From contig OX393582.1 of NCBI GenBank assembly GCA_947652605.1, positions 15,834,544 through 15,898,543 of the forward strand: a DNA stretch of 64,000 bases, written 5' to 3'. Shown piece by piece: positions 1-10,650 of this stretch (within the stretch, counting starts at the first letter, position 1; every line of letters starts with the position of its first letter). The position numbers were made by a program, and so were the translations under genes. Below the pieces are notes generated by a model, which searched no databases, was not told the DNA's origin, and saw only the letters and a program-made list of their open reading frames with translations. Source of the stretch: Elmis aenea. Taxonomy: Eukaryota; Arthropoda; Insecta; Coleoptera; Elmidae.

Positions 1-150
1 GTTTACCTAACGTCACGATACCTCCATTTTCGGTAACTAGTGGAAATCATACTGTCACATTTTTTGAAATGGCCAAAGAATTAAACACCGGGATTATTAT
101 TATACCACTTGTGGCGATTTTGGGAAATGTCGCAATATCAAAAGCATTCT
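1..150 (+). CDS. copy 1, family exon 5 (partial)
   Basis: It starts inside a Gly codon (the first two bases complete it) and reads LPNVTIPPFSV through LGNVAISKAF. The donor GTAAGTT is at 151. It aligns with exon 5 of copy 2 (18287-18451) and corresponds to the extracellular-loop and helix region with the LPxVxxPPF motif of SLC26A11 proteins. Confidence 0.9.
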
Positions 151-3100
151 GTAAGTTAAATTATATAAATATTAAAAATAAAATATATACAGGGTGGTGC
201 ATTTTTCGATGCTCACCATTGCTATCGTGGAAACGGTAAGAGATACAAGGTCGGTTAAATTAGAGAAAAGTTGCACATTTTTATGGCCATTGAGAATCTG
301 AAAAGAAATCCTGAATATTTTAATTCGGTTTTTATTTATTTCAAAAAAACTGAAAAATGTGATTTAAGAAAAATAGTATTATCTTCCCTAACATTGACGC
401 TATTTAATTTAAACTTGGTAACTTTATGTTTTTGACCATCCTGGGTTTGATGACGTCAACAGAAATTTTCTAAGCCTTCTAGATTTCAAGTTGCGATAGT
501 TAACTTTTTAATTTCTTATGGCCGCCATATTGGATTTTTACACCATCAGACAGACAAAAAAATTAGCTTTTTAGATTGGTAACCAACATAACCTTTTTCT
601 TTCAAAAAACTTGTTGAAATTTGATTTTGTATAAATAATTTATAAAATCGTGAATGTTCTGAAAAACAACTGAAATTATTATATAAATAAAAGTGACAAC
701 GTTTTATTGGTCTAATAATAACGAAACGACAATAAATTTAAAACACCAGATAAATAATTATTTAAATTGTTTAAAGTGCGCGCCGTTATGTATGATGTAG
801 CCATTTAGTGGTTAGTCCTCAAAGTCATTTCGTCCATTGCCTTTAGGATAGTCTGTCTCGGAATCAGATCGAAAGCTTTTTTATTTTACGGCGAAGATGT
901 TCAATATTTTCCGTTAGGGTTGCATAAACAACATCAATGTAAAAGTAATCCATTGGCGTTAAACATGTCGATCGCGGAGGCCAATGAACAGGACCAAACG
1001 TACCAAGTCATGAATTTTGAAAGCGTACATCTAAATAGTCTCTTACAACGTGGGTGTTGTGAGGACCAGCTCCTTTTTGCTGAAACGACTGATGATTTCG
1101 AATTATAATAAATAAAATGTTATGTCGCTTTTATTTATGACTATCGCAACTTGAAATCTAGAAGGCTTAGAAAATTTCTGTTGACGTCATCAAACCAGGA
1201 TGGTCAAACATATAGAGTTACCCAGTTTAAATTAAATGGCGTCAGTGGTAGGGAAGATTATAATATTTTTCTAAAATCACATTTTTCAGTTTTTTTTGTA
1301 ATAAATCAACACCGAATTAAAATATTCAGGATTTCTTTTCAGATTCTTAATCTCCATATAAATGTGCAACTTTTCTCTAATTTAACTGACCTTGTATCTC
1401 TTACCGTTTCCAAGATAGCAAGTGAGCATCGAAAAATGCACCACCCTGTATACACACGGTTTGCTTGAAATTTGATCTTCACCATTGGAAACTTGTAAAC
1501 CATAAATATATTATCAGTGCTTTTATTTACCAAAAAATTTCATGGATACTGGATGTGACAGGAAACTGGAATTATATCTTAAATACCTCTCTCATCATGC
1601 TTCACAATTATTTACAGAAAGAGCATATTACAAAATGATATTTATTAGTTTAAAAATCCCTTTGATTTTACGTTATTTTATTTTAAGTGATATTTTACCT
1701 CATTATCGAGTGCAATACCTTACATGAAATTTCTTTTTTCATTGGAAATATCAATCAGTATTAAAACACTTAAAACTTTTAAAACACATAAATACCAATT
1801 TACCAACTTATTACTCTTTAAAGGCCAAATAAAGAAAGTGAATTTAATTAAATATTAATAAAAATTATTTTTCTACTTCAAATTTATTTACTTAACAATT
1901 CGTTTAGAAAATGACGGGATTTTTTCACTAGAGCGGAATAGAATAACCTGCTAATATTTGTAATGCCATTGCATATTTTATATGTATGGGAAGATTAGAA
2001 TAATTATGTTATTGTTTAATTTAAAATTATACATTATTAATCATAAATAAATTGAATAACGTATAGCAGTTTAGGTAACCACGTTTTTCCAAAAAGTTTA
2101 AGCATCACTAAGATTTTCTTTGAAAAACGGTTTTCCCAGGCAATCAACCATGTAATGCTTTAAAAGTTGTCAATGGTGAAATTTGAGTTTCAAACACGCT
2201 GTACATTGTTTTGAATTAATATTAGCGAATGGAAAGGCTGTGGATTCTTCCCAAGAAATGTTAGCTGTAGGAATGTGTAACATTGTTTCATCATTTTTTA
2301 ACTCTATACCAATCACTGCTGCATTTTCAAGAGCTGCTGTTAGTAATGCCAGTGGATGTAAAACGCCATTAGTTGGTGTATATACAGGTAAAAATTAGAT
2401 TTCTTATTGATTTTGCATTTTTTTTTTTAAACCAACGTGTTTTTATTGCTTAGGCTTTATGGTTATTTTGGCTTTGACACTCCTCACACCGTATTTTTCA
2501 TTTATTCCAAAAGCAACATTAGCCTCTGTAATTTTGTGTTCTGTCATATACATGGTGGACATGTCTATCCTGAAGGTGCTATGGAATGCCAGCAGTAAGT
2601 TGTTCTACGCCTTGTTTACTTTTTGATTCGCATGAGAGTACATTTAGCAGCGCGTTTTCATTTTTTTTTAAGGGGTAAAATAAAAAACATCAGGTATTTT
2701 TTCGCTTCATGAAATATTAATATTTCTTTGTTTTCAAATCATTAATGTTTATTATCTAATTTAAACAGATTGCGAAATAAATAAAATACCTACCGTTTTT
2801 GAAATTAGGTTAAATAAAGCTAAAAAATGGGCAACAAATAGGAAAGTTACAAATACAGGGTGGGGCACGGGAACCGACTGTTTTTTAATTGATTAGTACT
2901 CGGCCATTAAGAAAGGTAGCGTCGTGTGACAGGTGTCATTTAATTCCTTAGCTCAAAGCATTTTATTATCAACTAACATGGAGCCGTGAACACTAGAGCA
3001 CCGCGGTTCAGCGCGAGTTTCGCCGCAGATTCAATATTCATAGAAATGACTCTGTTCTCGCTCATGACACAATTTTACGTTGGGTGAACTTTGTCACCTT

Positions 3101-6100
3101 CGGGCTATGCAGCGGTTTTTCGTGTAATTGTTGCGGATTTTCAGCAGCCCAATACCGAAAATTTTGTCTGTTGACGGCCCCATTAAAGTGGAAATGGACC
3201 ATCGCTCATGTCTTCATTTTGCTCTAAGAGGGCAAGCATTTCCTGTGCAAAAGCAATCGTTGAGGGTAATCCCTTACATTCAATTTCTGCACAACCGCTT
3301 GTTTCTATGAATGGAAACGTAGTTCACCATACAAAATCCGTCTTACAGTACGATTGCTGATGTGAGTGCAGCTGAATGTCTTTGAGCAGAGCGGCCTGGG
3401 CTTCGCAGTTCCGCTTGTCTGACTCTTTCCACGTTCTCTGGGTACGCATAGTACGTTGGGGGCCGGGCGGATTCTTTTTCATCATTGGGCCTCTTGTTCG
3501 AAGATTGTTTACCCAACGTAAAATTGTGTCATGAGCGGGAACAGAGTCATTTCTATGAATATTGAATCTGCGGCGAAACTCGCGCTGAACCGCGGTGCTC
3601 TAGTATCCACGGCTCCATGTTAGTTGATAATAAAATGCTTTGAGCTAAGGAATTAAATGACACCTGTCACACGACGCTACCTTTCTTAATGGCCGAGTAC
3701 TAATCAATTTATAAACAGTCGGTTCCCGTGCCCCATCCTGTATTATTTGTGATATGTACAGGGTGGTCCACTTTTTTGTAGCAGGACTAACAGTTTTTTC
3801 ATCATGTATAAAGCTTATAGCAAGATCACCATTCTAATATTTATTTTTTTTAGAAATTGATATTATACCTTTCGTTGCGACATTTGTGTCGTGTCTTTTT
3901 GTGGGTATAGAAGTTGGTGTATTATTTGGAATTGCAGTGGACTTATTATTACTTTTATATTACAACGCTAGACCTAAAATTAGGGTAGAAAGAATTGAGG
4001 TAAGTTTTTGTTTTTGCAGTGTATTTCAACATATAGATCTAGTTTAATGTAAAAGTAAAGGTTTAAAGTTGACTGTTGCTACATTTTATGTTGACTAATA
4101 ATCTAATTTTGATATATTTAAATGAAAACCTTGAAAACTTGAGAGAACCTATTTTATTGTTCAAGCTTTTGCGGCCGTTGTCCATGTTACAATCTTTTTC
4201 TCAGGTTTGAACAGGGTTATTTTAAAAGTTTCAAGTAAAGTTCATAACTAAAAGTTGTCAAAAAATCCTAAAAATATGACTTAATACGAAATTTGACGCT
4301 TAAATTCCAATTTTAAATATTATAGCAATTTTAAGGACATTCAAAAGGTCTGCATCAGATAAAAAAGTTTTTTTATTATCGATTTCTCCGAAAATTTGGT
4401 GCATGGTCTAAAACCAATTTTAAGTTACAAAAAGTTCGATAAAAATTCATGACACTAGATTTTAACAATTATAGAAATGATTGCAAGAGTAAAAGGGTCC
4501 TTATTTTTAAAGTTACAAAAATAATTCAAAAGAGATTTTTTATATTTAGTATTATTTTTTAATTCTGTAAAGGGCACTTTACTCTTGTGAATATTTCTAA
4601 AATTGCTAAAATTTTTATTGAACCTTTCTTTAACTAAATTTAATTGTGTGCCGTGCACCAAATTTTATCAGAAATAAATTTTTTGAGAAATCGACAATAT
4701 TTTTCTCTCCATTTGTCGCAGAAATTTTAAATGACACTGTGTATTTCAAACTTTGTTCAGGATTATTAATCAGTACAAAATTTAGCAACTTTTTAAAATT
4801 GAAACTTTCGTTTTTATAAAAGAAGCAATATTCTCATGCTAGAACGCGATTTTTAACCAGCGTGTAGGTATAGGTACGTGTTTTTTAAAAACTGTTTTTT
4901 ACCGAATTATTACAATGCTCTTGGTAATCGATGATGTTTATTAGAATCAACACGCCGAATATATCAAAGTCACTCCAACATCAGCTTTATTATTTCCTTC
5001 TGCTGAGTATGTAAGAGAACATTCGTTGAAGAAAAACAACAAAATTGGACAAAATACAGAACAAGTGGTATTGGATTGCTCCCATATAAAAAACGCCGAT
5101 TTCACCGCAGCTAAGGTAAATATCAACCAAATATTCGTCACCAGAACACGTTTGTTTGAAAATCATTGTTTAATGTGTGTAATTTATTGGCACGATTGGA
5201 TCGTTAGTCATTTTTTATGACATTGGTTTTAATCGTACCAGAACAAAGGGTTCTGCAGTCTAAGCAACTTTTTTAAGACGAGTGACGAAACTTATAATTT
5301 TTGCACTGTTTGTAAAAAAATTTTGCGTCCTAGTATTTTTATCATACTTAATCCAACAGTTTGAGCTGTTCGATAACTAAACTTTTGAACATTAAAATAA
5401 AAAGCTCAAATACGAATGCAATTGATATGTAGATTTCATGATAATCAGGGCATTATGTAAACACTTTTTTAATTAGCTAGGGCGCTGCGGAATCCCATGC
5501 TAAAAATTTTAAAAAACTGTTGTATTCTATTATCAAAATTAATAACACAACCAAAATTAGTTTAAGTAAGTGGTTTTTACTACAATATTTTTACCTCCTC
5601 GATTCCTTAGGTATATTTTTTACGTTTGATGCTCTTAATCAGGAATTATTGCAAATGTTTTTGTTTTTTGTCTGAAACTCCAAAATGGACTTTTGAATAT
5701 ACAGGGTGTTTCTTAAGTATTGCAAAAAAATTCGGGAGATGATTCCTTATCGAAAATTAAGGGGGTACTTTCATATAACATTTTTTCCTTAGACGTCTCC
5801 TTTCGGAGTTAAACCCCTCCAAAGGGGAGTGGTAAAATTAGGTTTTTATTTAATTTCTCAAATTTGGATAAATGTAGGAGAATGATATTTGGAAGATGTT
5901 TTATACTTATTAAAAGGTTTCCCATAGTAATATTTTTAATCATCTCCCACCTTCACAGGGGGCTGAAAAGTGCGACCCCTGTCGGTTTTTTATCAGAACT
6001 GTTTGGTGATTTTAAATTTTGGCAATTAAATTTGTTTTTGATAGCTTGATTTATTTAGAAACTTTTTTTATTCTTTAGTTTTTCTCGTGAAACCTACAGT

Positions 6101-7923
6101 TTTTGAGTAAAAAATAAAATAAGTAAACATGAACCATCAAATATTCCAATATAAAACGATTCATTTTGGTGGTTTCCATGGTTTTTTTATGATCATGTTG
6201 GGAAGAATTGACGAGTGCAATTCATTTTGACGTTTACGCGGTGACAACGCTAAAACGCCCGTCAATTCTACCCAATGTGAACAATGACCATAAACAAAAC
6301 ATGGCAACCACCAAAATAAATCGTTTTATATTGGAATATTTGATGGTTCATGTTTATTTATTTTAGTTTTTACTCAAAAACTGTAGGTTTTACGAGAAAA
6401 ACAAAAGAATAAAAAGGTTTTTAAATAAATCAAGCTTTCAAAAAAAAAAAATTATTGCAAAAAAAGTTCTGATAAAAAAACCAACAAGGGTCGCACTTTT
6501 CAGTCCCCTGTAAAAATGGGAGATGATTGAAAATATTACTATGGGAAACCTTTTAATAAGTATAAAACATCTTCCAAATATCATTCTCCTACATTTATCC
6601 AAATTTGAGAAATTAAATAAAAACCTAATTTTACCGCTCCCCTTTAGGGGGGTGTAACTCCGAAAGGAAACGTCTAAAAAAAAATTATATGCAAGACACC
6701 TTTTAATTTTTGATAAGGAATCACCTCCCGAATTTTTTTGTAATACTTAAGAAACACCCAGTATAATGTCGTTAAAATATAATGTCGTTGTTTAAAAATG
6801 GTTTCTTCTTTCCAAAAATGTTAAAATAAACGAGTGTGTATTTTCAGATAATCGGGTCTTATGCACATTTATAAGTTTAAAATTTACTTCGTTAAAAACT
6901 AAAGAAAACAGTCCAGTTATCTCAATTTCATTTTGCTTACCTAACAGTTGCGAAGATGGTTGAATTGGTTGCATACTTTTAGCAAGGCGCTATTAGATAA
7001 TACAGCGTCTACAAAAGTAAAGTAACTCGTCGATATCTCGTCTTGTGATAACTTAACAAAAGACAGTTTCGGATAAAAGTTGTTTGTGGTCATTTACTAC
7101 ATGACCTTCAATTGTTTTCAACTATACACAGTGTTTTGTTTTTGCGCACCGATACATAACTCTGTTTTCATATATTTTGTATTATTTAGGTGCAAAATCA
7201 AATTCTCTTTCAAATTGCAAAAGGTTTTATGAACCTACCTAAAATTAATCGTTTTTGTGTTGTTTAAGTTATTATGAAATATTGACAGAACAGGACTATA
7301 ATAAAAAAATATTAATATTTCACAAATTAGCAATGTCAGAACAAATTCCTTTGATAATTTAGTTGACTACAGTGCCATAGTGATGCTGACTCGTTAAAAT
7401 CTAAAAATAATACACAGGGTGTATGCCCAGTCAAATTGGTTAAACTTCAAACACGAATAAGTACTTCTTTTTTTAAATGGAACACGCTATATATTTTTAC
7501 ATTTTCTGATCGATAATTGATTTATCTTTAAAAATTATTGGGCGTCATTTAAAAAAGGATTAAATACCAATAAAAATATTCAGGTCAAAGTAACTTGAAT
7601 ACTTTTAACTATACGGCAATGATAAAAACCATAAGATAATTTTTAAAAGTTTGTTTTTTTTTACCCTAATTATAGGTAATGTTTTATTTTTTGCAGTGTG
7701 TTAATGCTTTGGCAACTGATTTGCAAAAAGATGGTAAAACATTAGTGCTTTTTGGCTTAAATGAAAAGCTAGCAGAAATGTTAAGTCGAGTTTGTAGTTC
7801 AAATGGAGTAATCATTTGTACTGATGAGGATCTCGATAGTATCTTGAATAGTGGTATGTATTTAATGAAGGAAATTACCTGAATAAAAATAGTATTGTTT
7901 CAGGTAAAGCACCGCTAATTTGA
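1..7923 (+). CDS. SLC26A11-like sulfate/anion transporter, copy 1 (partial, 5' end outside window)
   Basis: Coding exons are 1-150, 2226-2387, 2454-2594, 3854-3999, 4945-5115, 7697-7853 and probably 7904-7923. They join in frame into 314 residues plus stop. The product matches the C-terminal half of SLC26 multipass anion exchangers, which carry sulfate, chloride or oxalate across plasma or lysosomal membranes. Visible are the late membrane helices (NAAF/TAAFSRAAVSNASG loop, TPYFSFIPKATLASVI segment) and a cytoplasmic STAS domain with the conserved loop LDCSHIKNADFT. All internal boundaries and phases equal those of copy 2, which is how they were placed. Exons 1 to 4 of the family lie left of the window. 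The C-terminus is oddly short: the last exon would add only GKAPLI, against 25 residues in copy 2. Substrate specificity cannot be read from the sequence. The family call is very secure, the last exon is not. Confidence 0.9.
190..1448. mobile_element. TA-flanked CAGGGTG foldback element with transposase 3'-part in the centre
   Basis: The element begins CAGGGTGGTGCATTTTTCG and ends with its inverse, flanked by TA at 188-189 and 1449-1450. The arms are about 310 bp (190-510 and 1140-1448) and share many matches, for example the inverted AACTTGAAATCTAGAAGGC. The unique centre, read on the minus strand from about 1090 to 864, encodes the end of a mariner-like DDE transposase: AGPHNTHVVRDYLD, then WPPRS, LTPMDYF and ENIEHLRRKI, with a stop in the middle. 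It sits in an intron of SLC26 copy 1. The TA target and WPPRSxxLTPxD motif place it in the Tc1/mariner superfamily. Confidence 0.85.
864..1090 (-). pseudogene. mariner-like transposase C-terminal fragment
   Basis: On the minus strand the frame reads KGAGPHNTHVVRDYLDVRF, a stop, LGTFGPVHWPPRS, then CLTPMDYF and TLTENIEHLRRKIKK before a stop at 864. These are the second-Asp region and the WPPRSPDLTPxDFFLWG block of IS630/Tc1/mariner transposases. The first catalytic Asp and the N-terminal HTH are absent and there is an internal stop, so this is a dead remnant carried by the foldback element around it. Confidence 0.75.
1449..2225. other. intron remainder of SLC26 copy 1, no recognised feature
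   Basis: This is AT-rich intronic sequence between the foldback element and exon 2226-2387. I see no coding homology or clear terminal repeats in it. Confidence 0.6.
2226..2387 (+). CDS. copy 1, family exon 6
   Basis: This 162-bp exon has the same length as exon 6 of copy 2. It reads (S)NGKAVDSSQEMLAVGMCNI and ends at GVYT plus one base. The acceptor is ATTAG at 2221-2225 and the donor GT is at 2388. It covers the conserved Q-E-hydrophobic-A-G-x-x-N and FSRAAVxxxSG membrane region of SLC26 transporters. Confidence 0.93.
2454..2594 (+). CDS. copy 1, family exon 7
   Basis: This 141-bp exon, equal in length to its copy 2 partner, encodes FMVILALTLLTPYFSFIPKA followed by TLASVILCSVIYMVDMSILK. 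It is the IPKAxLAxVI helix region. The intron before it is only 66 bp (2388-2453), typical of insect minimal introns. Confidence 0.93.
2856..3740. mobile_element. TA-flanked foldback element built on the transposase 5' end
   Basis: It begins CAGGGTGGGGCACGGGAACC and ends with the inverse (last 7 bases CATCCTG), flanked by TA at 2854-2855 and 3741-3742. The arms (about 2856-3090 and 3505-3740) match closely over about 235 bp. The right arm plus centre, read on the minus strand, encode the N-terminal half of a mariner-like transposase. The left arm is therefore an inverted copy of the start of the same gene. It lies in an intron of SLC26 copy 1. Confidence 0.87.
3090..3618 (-). pseudogene. mariner-like transposase N-terminal half (frameshifted)
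   Basis: An ATG at 3618 (minus) starts MEPWILEHRGS. After a frame change the sequence reads AVQREFRRRFNIHRNDSVPA and HDTILRWVNN (helix-turn-helix region), YPENVERVRQAELRSPGRSA (second HTH and linker), SNRTVRRILYGELRFH, and HFHFNGAVNRQNFRYWA with AENPQQLHEKPLHSPKV. This is the order of DNA-binding domain, linker and start of the catalytic domain in a mariner/Tc-like transposase. Several frame changes and stops show it is inactive. It is cut off before the second catalytic Asp, where the inverted arm begins. Confidence 0.8.
3759..3853. mobile_element. solo CAGGGTG end next to splice acceptor
   Basis: A TA plus CAGGGTGGTCCAC terminus starts at 3759 with no inverse partner before the exon at 3854. 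It is a truncated TA-element lying within 95 bp of a 3' splice site. Confidence 0.5.
3854..3999 (+). CDS. copy 1, family exon 8
   Basis: This 146-bp exon matches its copy 2 partner. It encodes IDIIPFVATFVSCLFVGIEV followed by GVLFGIAVDLLLLLYYNARP and KIRVERIE, the last membrane helix and the linker into the STAS domain. The acceptor is TTTTTTTAG and the donor GTAAGT. Confidence 0.93.
4000..4944. repeat. intron of copy 1 with an inverted repeat
   Basis: A diverged inverted repeat lies at roughly 4360-4440 against 4630-4720: TTTGGTGCATGG in one arm and its inverse CCGTGCACCAAA in the other, with ATCGATTTCTC inverted as GAGAAATCGA. It looks like another decayed foldback element, but I cannot fix its ends. 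The rest of the intron shows nothing recognisable. Confidence 0.5.
4945..5115 (+). CDS. copy 1, family exon 9 (STAS)
   Basis: This phase-0 exon of 57 codons begins NQHAEYIKVTPTSALLFPSA and ends HIKNADFTAAK. It holds the STAS core strand and the conserved loop DCSHIKNADFT seen in SLC26A11 proteins. Acceptor TTTATTAG, donor GTAAAT. Confidence 0.94.
5702..6761. mobile_element. TA-flanked long palindrome (CAGGGTG family D)
   Basis: It begins CAGGGTGTTTCTTAAGTATT and ends with the inverse (CACCCAG), flanked by TA at 5700-5701 and 6762-6763. The arms are about 450-500 bp each and include matched inverted blocks such as CCTTATCGAAAATTAA and AACCATCAAATATTCCAATA. A short unique centre lies near 6180-6290. 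No transposase coding is visible. A half copy of the same family is at 32614-32950. Confidence 0.85.
7003..7610. mobile_element. half copy of the 37.2-38.9 kb palindrome family
   Basis: It starts CAGCGTCTACAAAAGTAAAG after TA and follows the left arm of the element at 37174-38907 for about 600 bp. Shared blocks include CAACTATACACAGTGTTTTG, TTTTTGCGCACCGATAC and the internal CAGGGTG at about 7415. The matching right arm is missing, so it is a truncated or recombined copy. It lies in the intron before the last large exon of SLC26 copy 1. Confidence 0.7.
7697..7853 (+). CDS. copy 1, family exon 10 (STAS end)
   Basis: The exon encodes CVNALATDLQKDGKTLVLFG followed by LNEKLAEMLSRVCSSNGVII and ends TDEDLDSILNS. 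It is one codon longer than in copy 2. Acceptor TTTTTTGCAG, donor GTATGT. If not spliced, the frame runs on to TGA at 7880-7882. Confidence 0.93.
7904..7923 (+). CDS. copy 1, probable last tiny coding exon
   Basis: After a 50-bp intron (7854-7903, GTATGT to TTTCAG) the frame continues as GKAPLI and stops at TGA 7921-7923. The phase matches the intron before the last exon of copy 2. The alternative is intron retention: TGA at 7880 overlaps an AATAAA at 7882-7887, which could end the transcript there. A second AATAAA lies near 8211. Confidence 0.5.
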
Positions 7924-8281
7924 ATATGATCACAAAACACACTTCATCAGAAGAAAGTTGAACAACTTTTTCTCTATGTTAATTAGCGATAGCGTTAATT
8001 GCTTGTGGTCAATACTCTTTTGGTGTAAAAATATAAACTTATCATCATTTTTAACCATGCCATATTTCAAAGAGTGACAACAGCCAACCGCGTTTTATGA
8101 GTAACTTTTTTATTATAGAAGCTAGGAAGTCCGTTACAAAGCAGCTATTTGTGTCTGTCATTATCCTTTTTTGATAGTTTTCTGCAGCACTGGTTAAAAT
8201 TTTAAACACCAATAAATTACTTACATTTGTGATGTTGCCTTCTTTAAGTAATAATCCGATTCTTAAATTTTTATACATATA

Positions 8282-9988
8282 CAGGGTGTTTAACATTCGA
8301 GTTTAAGCATGGGGATCTCGTTCATTGTTATATTTAGAGGACATGTTTAAATTTGGGAAAGCTGTAAAATTCGACGATTATTAATAATTCGAAGAAGAAT
8401 TGATTGGAAATATATCTAACGGTGTCCGTGAAAATAGGGAAATACCGGAAAATACGATTTTTGAAAATTGCCTATAGCTTCTTTGCGTTATAAATTATTT
8501 CAAATTTGTAAAACTATTGCCTACGCAACTTTTTAAGCCGAATCAGATAGTGATCACTAATTGTTTCTAGGTCGATTCGTTTTTGTTTGATGACGACTGT
8601 TGTAAAGTTCGAGTTGTACATTATGTTTATTCTGTAGGTATATATTTTCTAATTTTAAAGAATAGCTAGGAAGTAGTAAATCTTGCCAAATAGTCAGTTT
8701 TCAATTTAAGTTACATTTTTTCAACCACCCGCGTTGAACTTTAAGAACCCCTATTGCGTGGGGCACTTGAGAGTCCGTTTTGTTTTTAACACATGTGTTT
8801 CTGGACAAATCCCTTAGATAGGTTGACCAATCGTAGCAAAGGGATAACATTTTGTAATTCTTTTAAAATAGCGATGTGGGCAGTTTTTAATTAGTTAAGT
8901 TTTACTGCTTAAGCAAATCGCCTCTTTTTGAAATACCTTTACTCATTCATTTTTATATATTCTTTTAAATAAAATCTTAACCCAAAGAGAAGTGTTTTTA
9001 ATTATAATAACTACTGCTCAAGCTTATACCATTACGGCTACGTACGTTCTAATTTCTAATCACAACAGTTATAATAACATCAACATAACAACCACTTTCT
9101 AGGGTTGCCAACACTATCATTTTGACCCGAAGATTTCGGGTGTGGCGATCAATCTTCGGGCTTCAGGTTTACAATCAAATTCTTCGGGTTGCCCTGGGTT
9201 TATACTCATGTACCCGAAAAGCGGCACTATTCATTTGGCGATTCTACCCTAGCGACTAAAAGTAGAAACAAATTATTATCCCGTTAACTCATTAATTTTT
9301 ATATATTCTTTTAATTAAAATCTTAAAACAAAGAAGTATTTTTAATTATAATAACTACTGCTCAAGTTTATACCATTACGGCTACGTACGTTCTAATCAC
9401 AACAGTTATAATAACATCAACATAACAAACCACAACACGACCAACTTTATTTTTTCTTTTGCGAGCAATTTTGGCTATTCAGTAATCAAATAGATTTTTT
9501 TTTTAATTCATTGATGTATCACACATGGTGTTTTACTTCATTTATACGAATTTATTATATGACAAATGACAAGTAAATACAAGACTTTCATTTTTTTTTG
9601 TTTGTTAATTGGTTGTCATGGAAACGACAAAAACTACAACACGACCAACCTACCTGATTTATGGTGGTTGTTGTCTAAAACGATTTTTTTAAATTTCGAC
9701 AATGCATGTAGAAGTAAAATACCGTGCGTTATACATCAATGAATTCAGAAAAAAAAATTGTTTATCCAAATGGCAAAAATTGTGCCCATAAGAAAAAATA
9801 AAATTGGTTGTCATAAAAAATAAGCGAATCGACCTAGGAAAAATTGGTGATCATAAACCCAATTGGCTTAAAAAATTGCTGATCAATAATGAGCAGCGAA
9901 TTTAGCAACTTTGCCAAATTCAAACCTATGCTCTAGCTATTATAATAAGCGAGATTCCCATGCTTAAACTCGAATTTCAAACACCGTG
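8282..9988. mobile_element. TA-flanked CAGGGTG element, family F (1.7 kb)
   Basis: The left end CAGGGTGTTTAACATTCGAG and right end (inverse, CACCGTG) are flanked by TA at 8280-8281 and 9989-9990. The first and last 60 bp or so are clear inverses around GAGTTTAAGCATGGGGATCTC. The interior is not a simple palindrome: it carries a direct duplication and AT-rich filler. A right half of this family recurs at 60690-61251. No transposase frame is seen. Confidence 0.75.
8943..9432 (+). repeat. direct duplication inside family F element
   Basis: A block of about 145 bp at 8943-9088 recurs at 9288-9430. The shared core includes TACCATTACGGCTACGTACG and CAACAGTTATAATAACATCA. The segment between starts AGGGTTGCCAACACTATC and contains repeated CTTCGGG, so a second mobile sequence may have entered with the duplication. 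Confidence 0.65.
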
Positions 9989-10137
9989 TATATTCTTAAA
10001 ATTACTAATTGGTTATTAGATTTAACTCTTTCGGTATAATGGTTTGCTGTTTTGTTTTGGTTTTTTATCTTGGAAAGTTTTAATTTTTTCATTAATTTTT
10101 TTTTTAGAAATTATCCTCATTTACAATGTAAACACTA

Positions 10138-10498
10138 TAAGGTGTTCCAAATTGGAGACTGAACTTGGGGATCTCAGCTACGAAGGATGTAGATTAAATT
10201 GAACAAATTTTTGAAATTTGGTGTTGTATTCAAATCTTAAAATCTTTCTTTATTTAAAAGTTATAAAAAATAATTATTATTGTTGCTTTATTTTTTTTTC
10301 AATAGAGCCAAGACACAAATATCAAATAGTTGAGTTTTTTCCTGAATAATTATATATGGTACTTTTCTTTTAAAATCTGAATTCAGCATCAAATTTCGCA
10401 ACATAGCACAACATTTTACAACTTTGCCTCAATTAAATCGACTTTGTATTCTCAAGATAAGCAAGATCGCCATGTTGTCTCGAATTTTGCACACCCTG
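10138..10498. mobile_element. short TA-element, 361 bp
   Basis: The right end CACCCTG (10492-10498) is followed by TA. The left end TAAGGTGTTCC is a decayed version preceded by TA at 10136-10137. The arms are diverged but alignable (GGGATCTCAGCTACGAAG against the inverse of the right arm). Confidence 0.55.
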
Positions 10499-10520
10499 TA
10501 TAATAGACCACTTGATTACC

Positions 10521-10521
10521 G

Positions 10522-10555
<34 letters not shown>

Positions 10556-10650
10556 TTTTTTTTTTTGTTTTTTTTTTTTTTTGTTTTTTTTTTGTTTTTT
10601 TTTTGTTTTTTTTTTGTTTGTTTTGTTTTTTTTTGTTTTTTTTTGTTTTT
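10521..10650. repeat. T-rich low-complexity tract
   Basis: About 130 bp of almost pure T runs is interrupted by single G bases. The open frames across it (poly-Phe or poly-Lys) are artefacts of composition. Confidence 0.9.

Noticed and set aside
10105..10130. TTTTAG at 10106 as acceptor for a last exon of copy 1
   Set aside because: The phase fits but the reading (EIILIYNV) has no similarity to the copy 2 tail, and a nearer in-phase acceptor exists at 7903.
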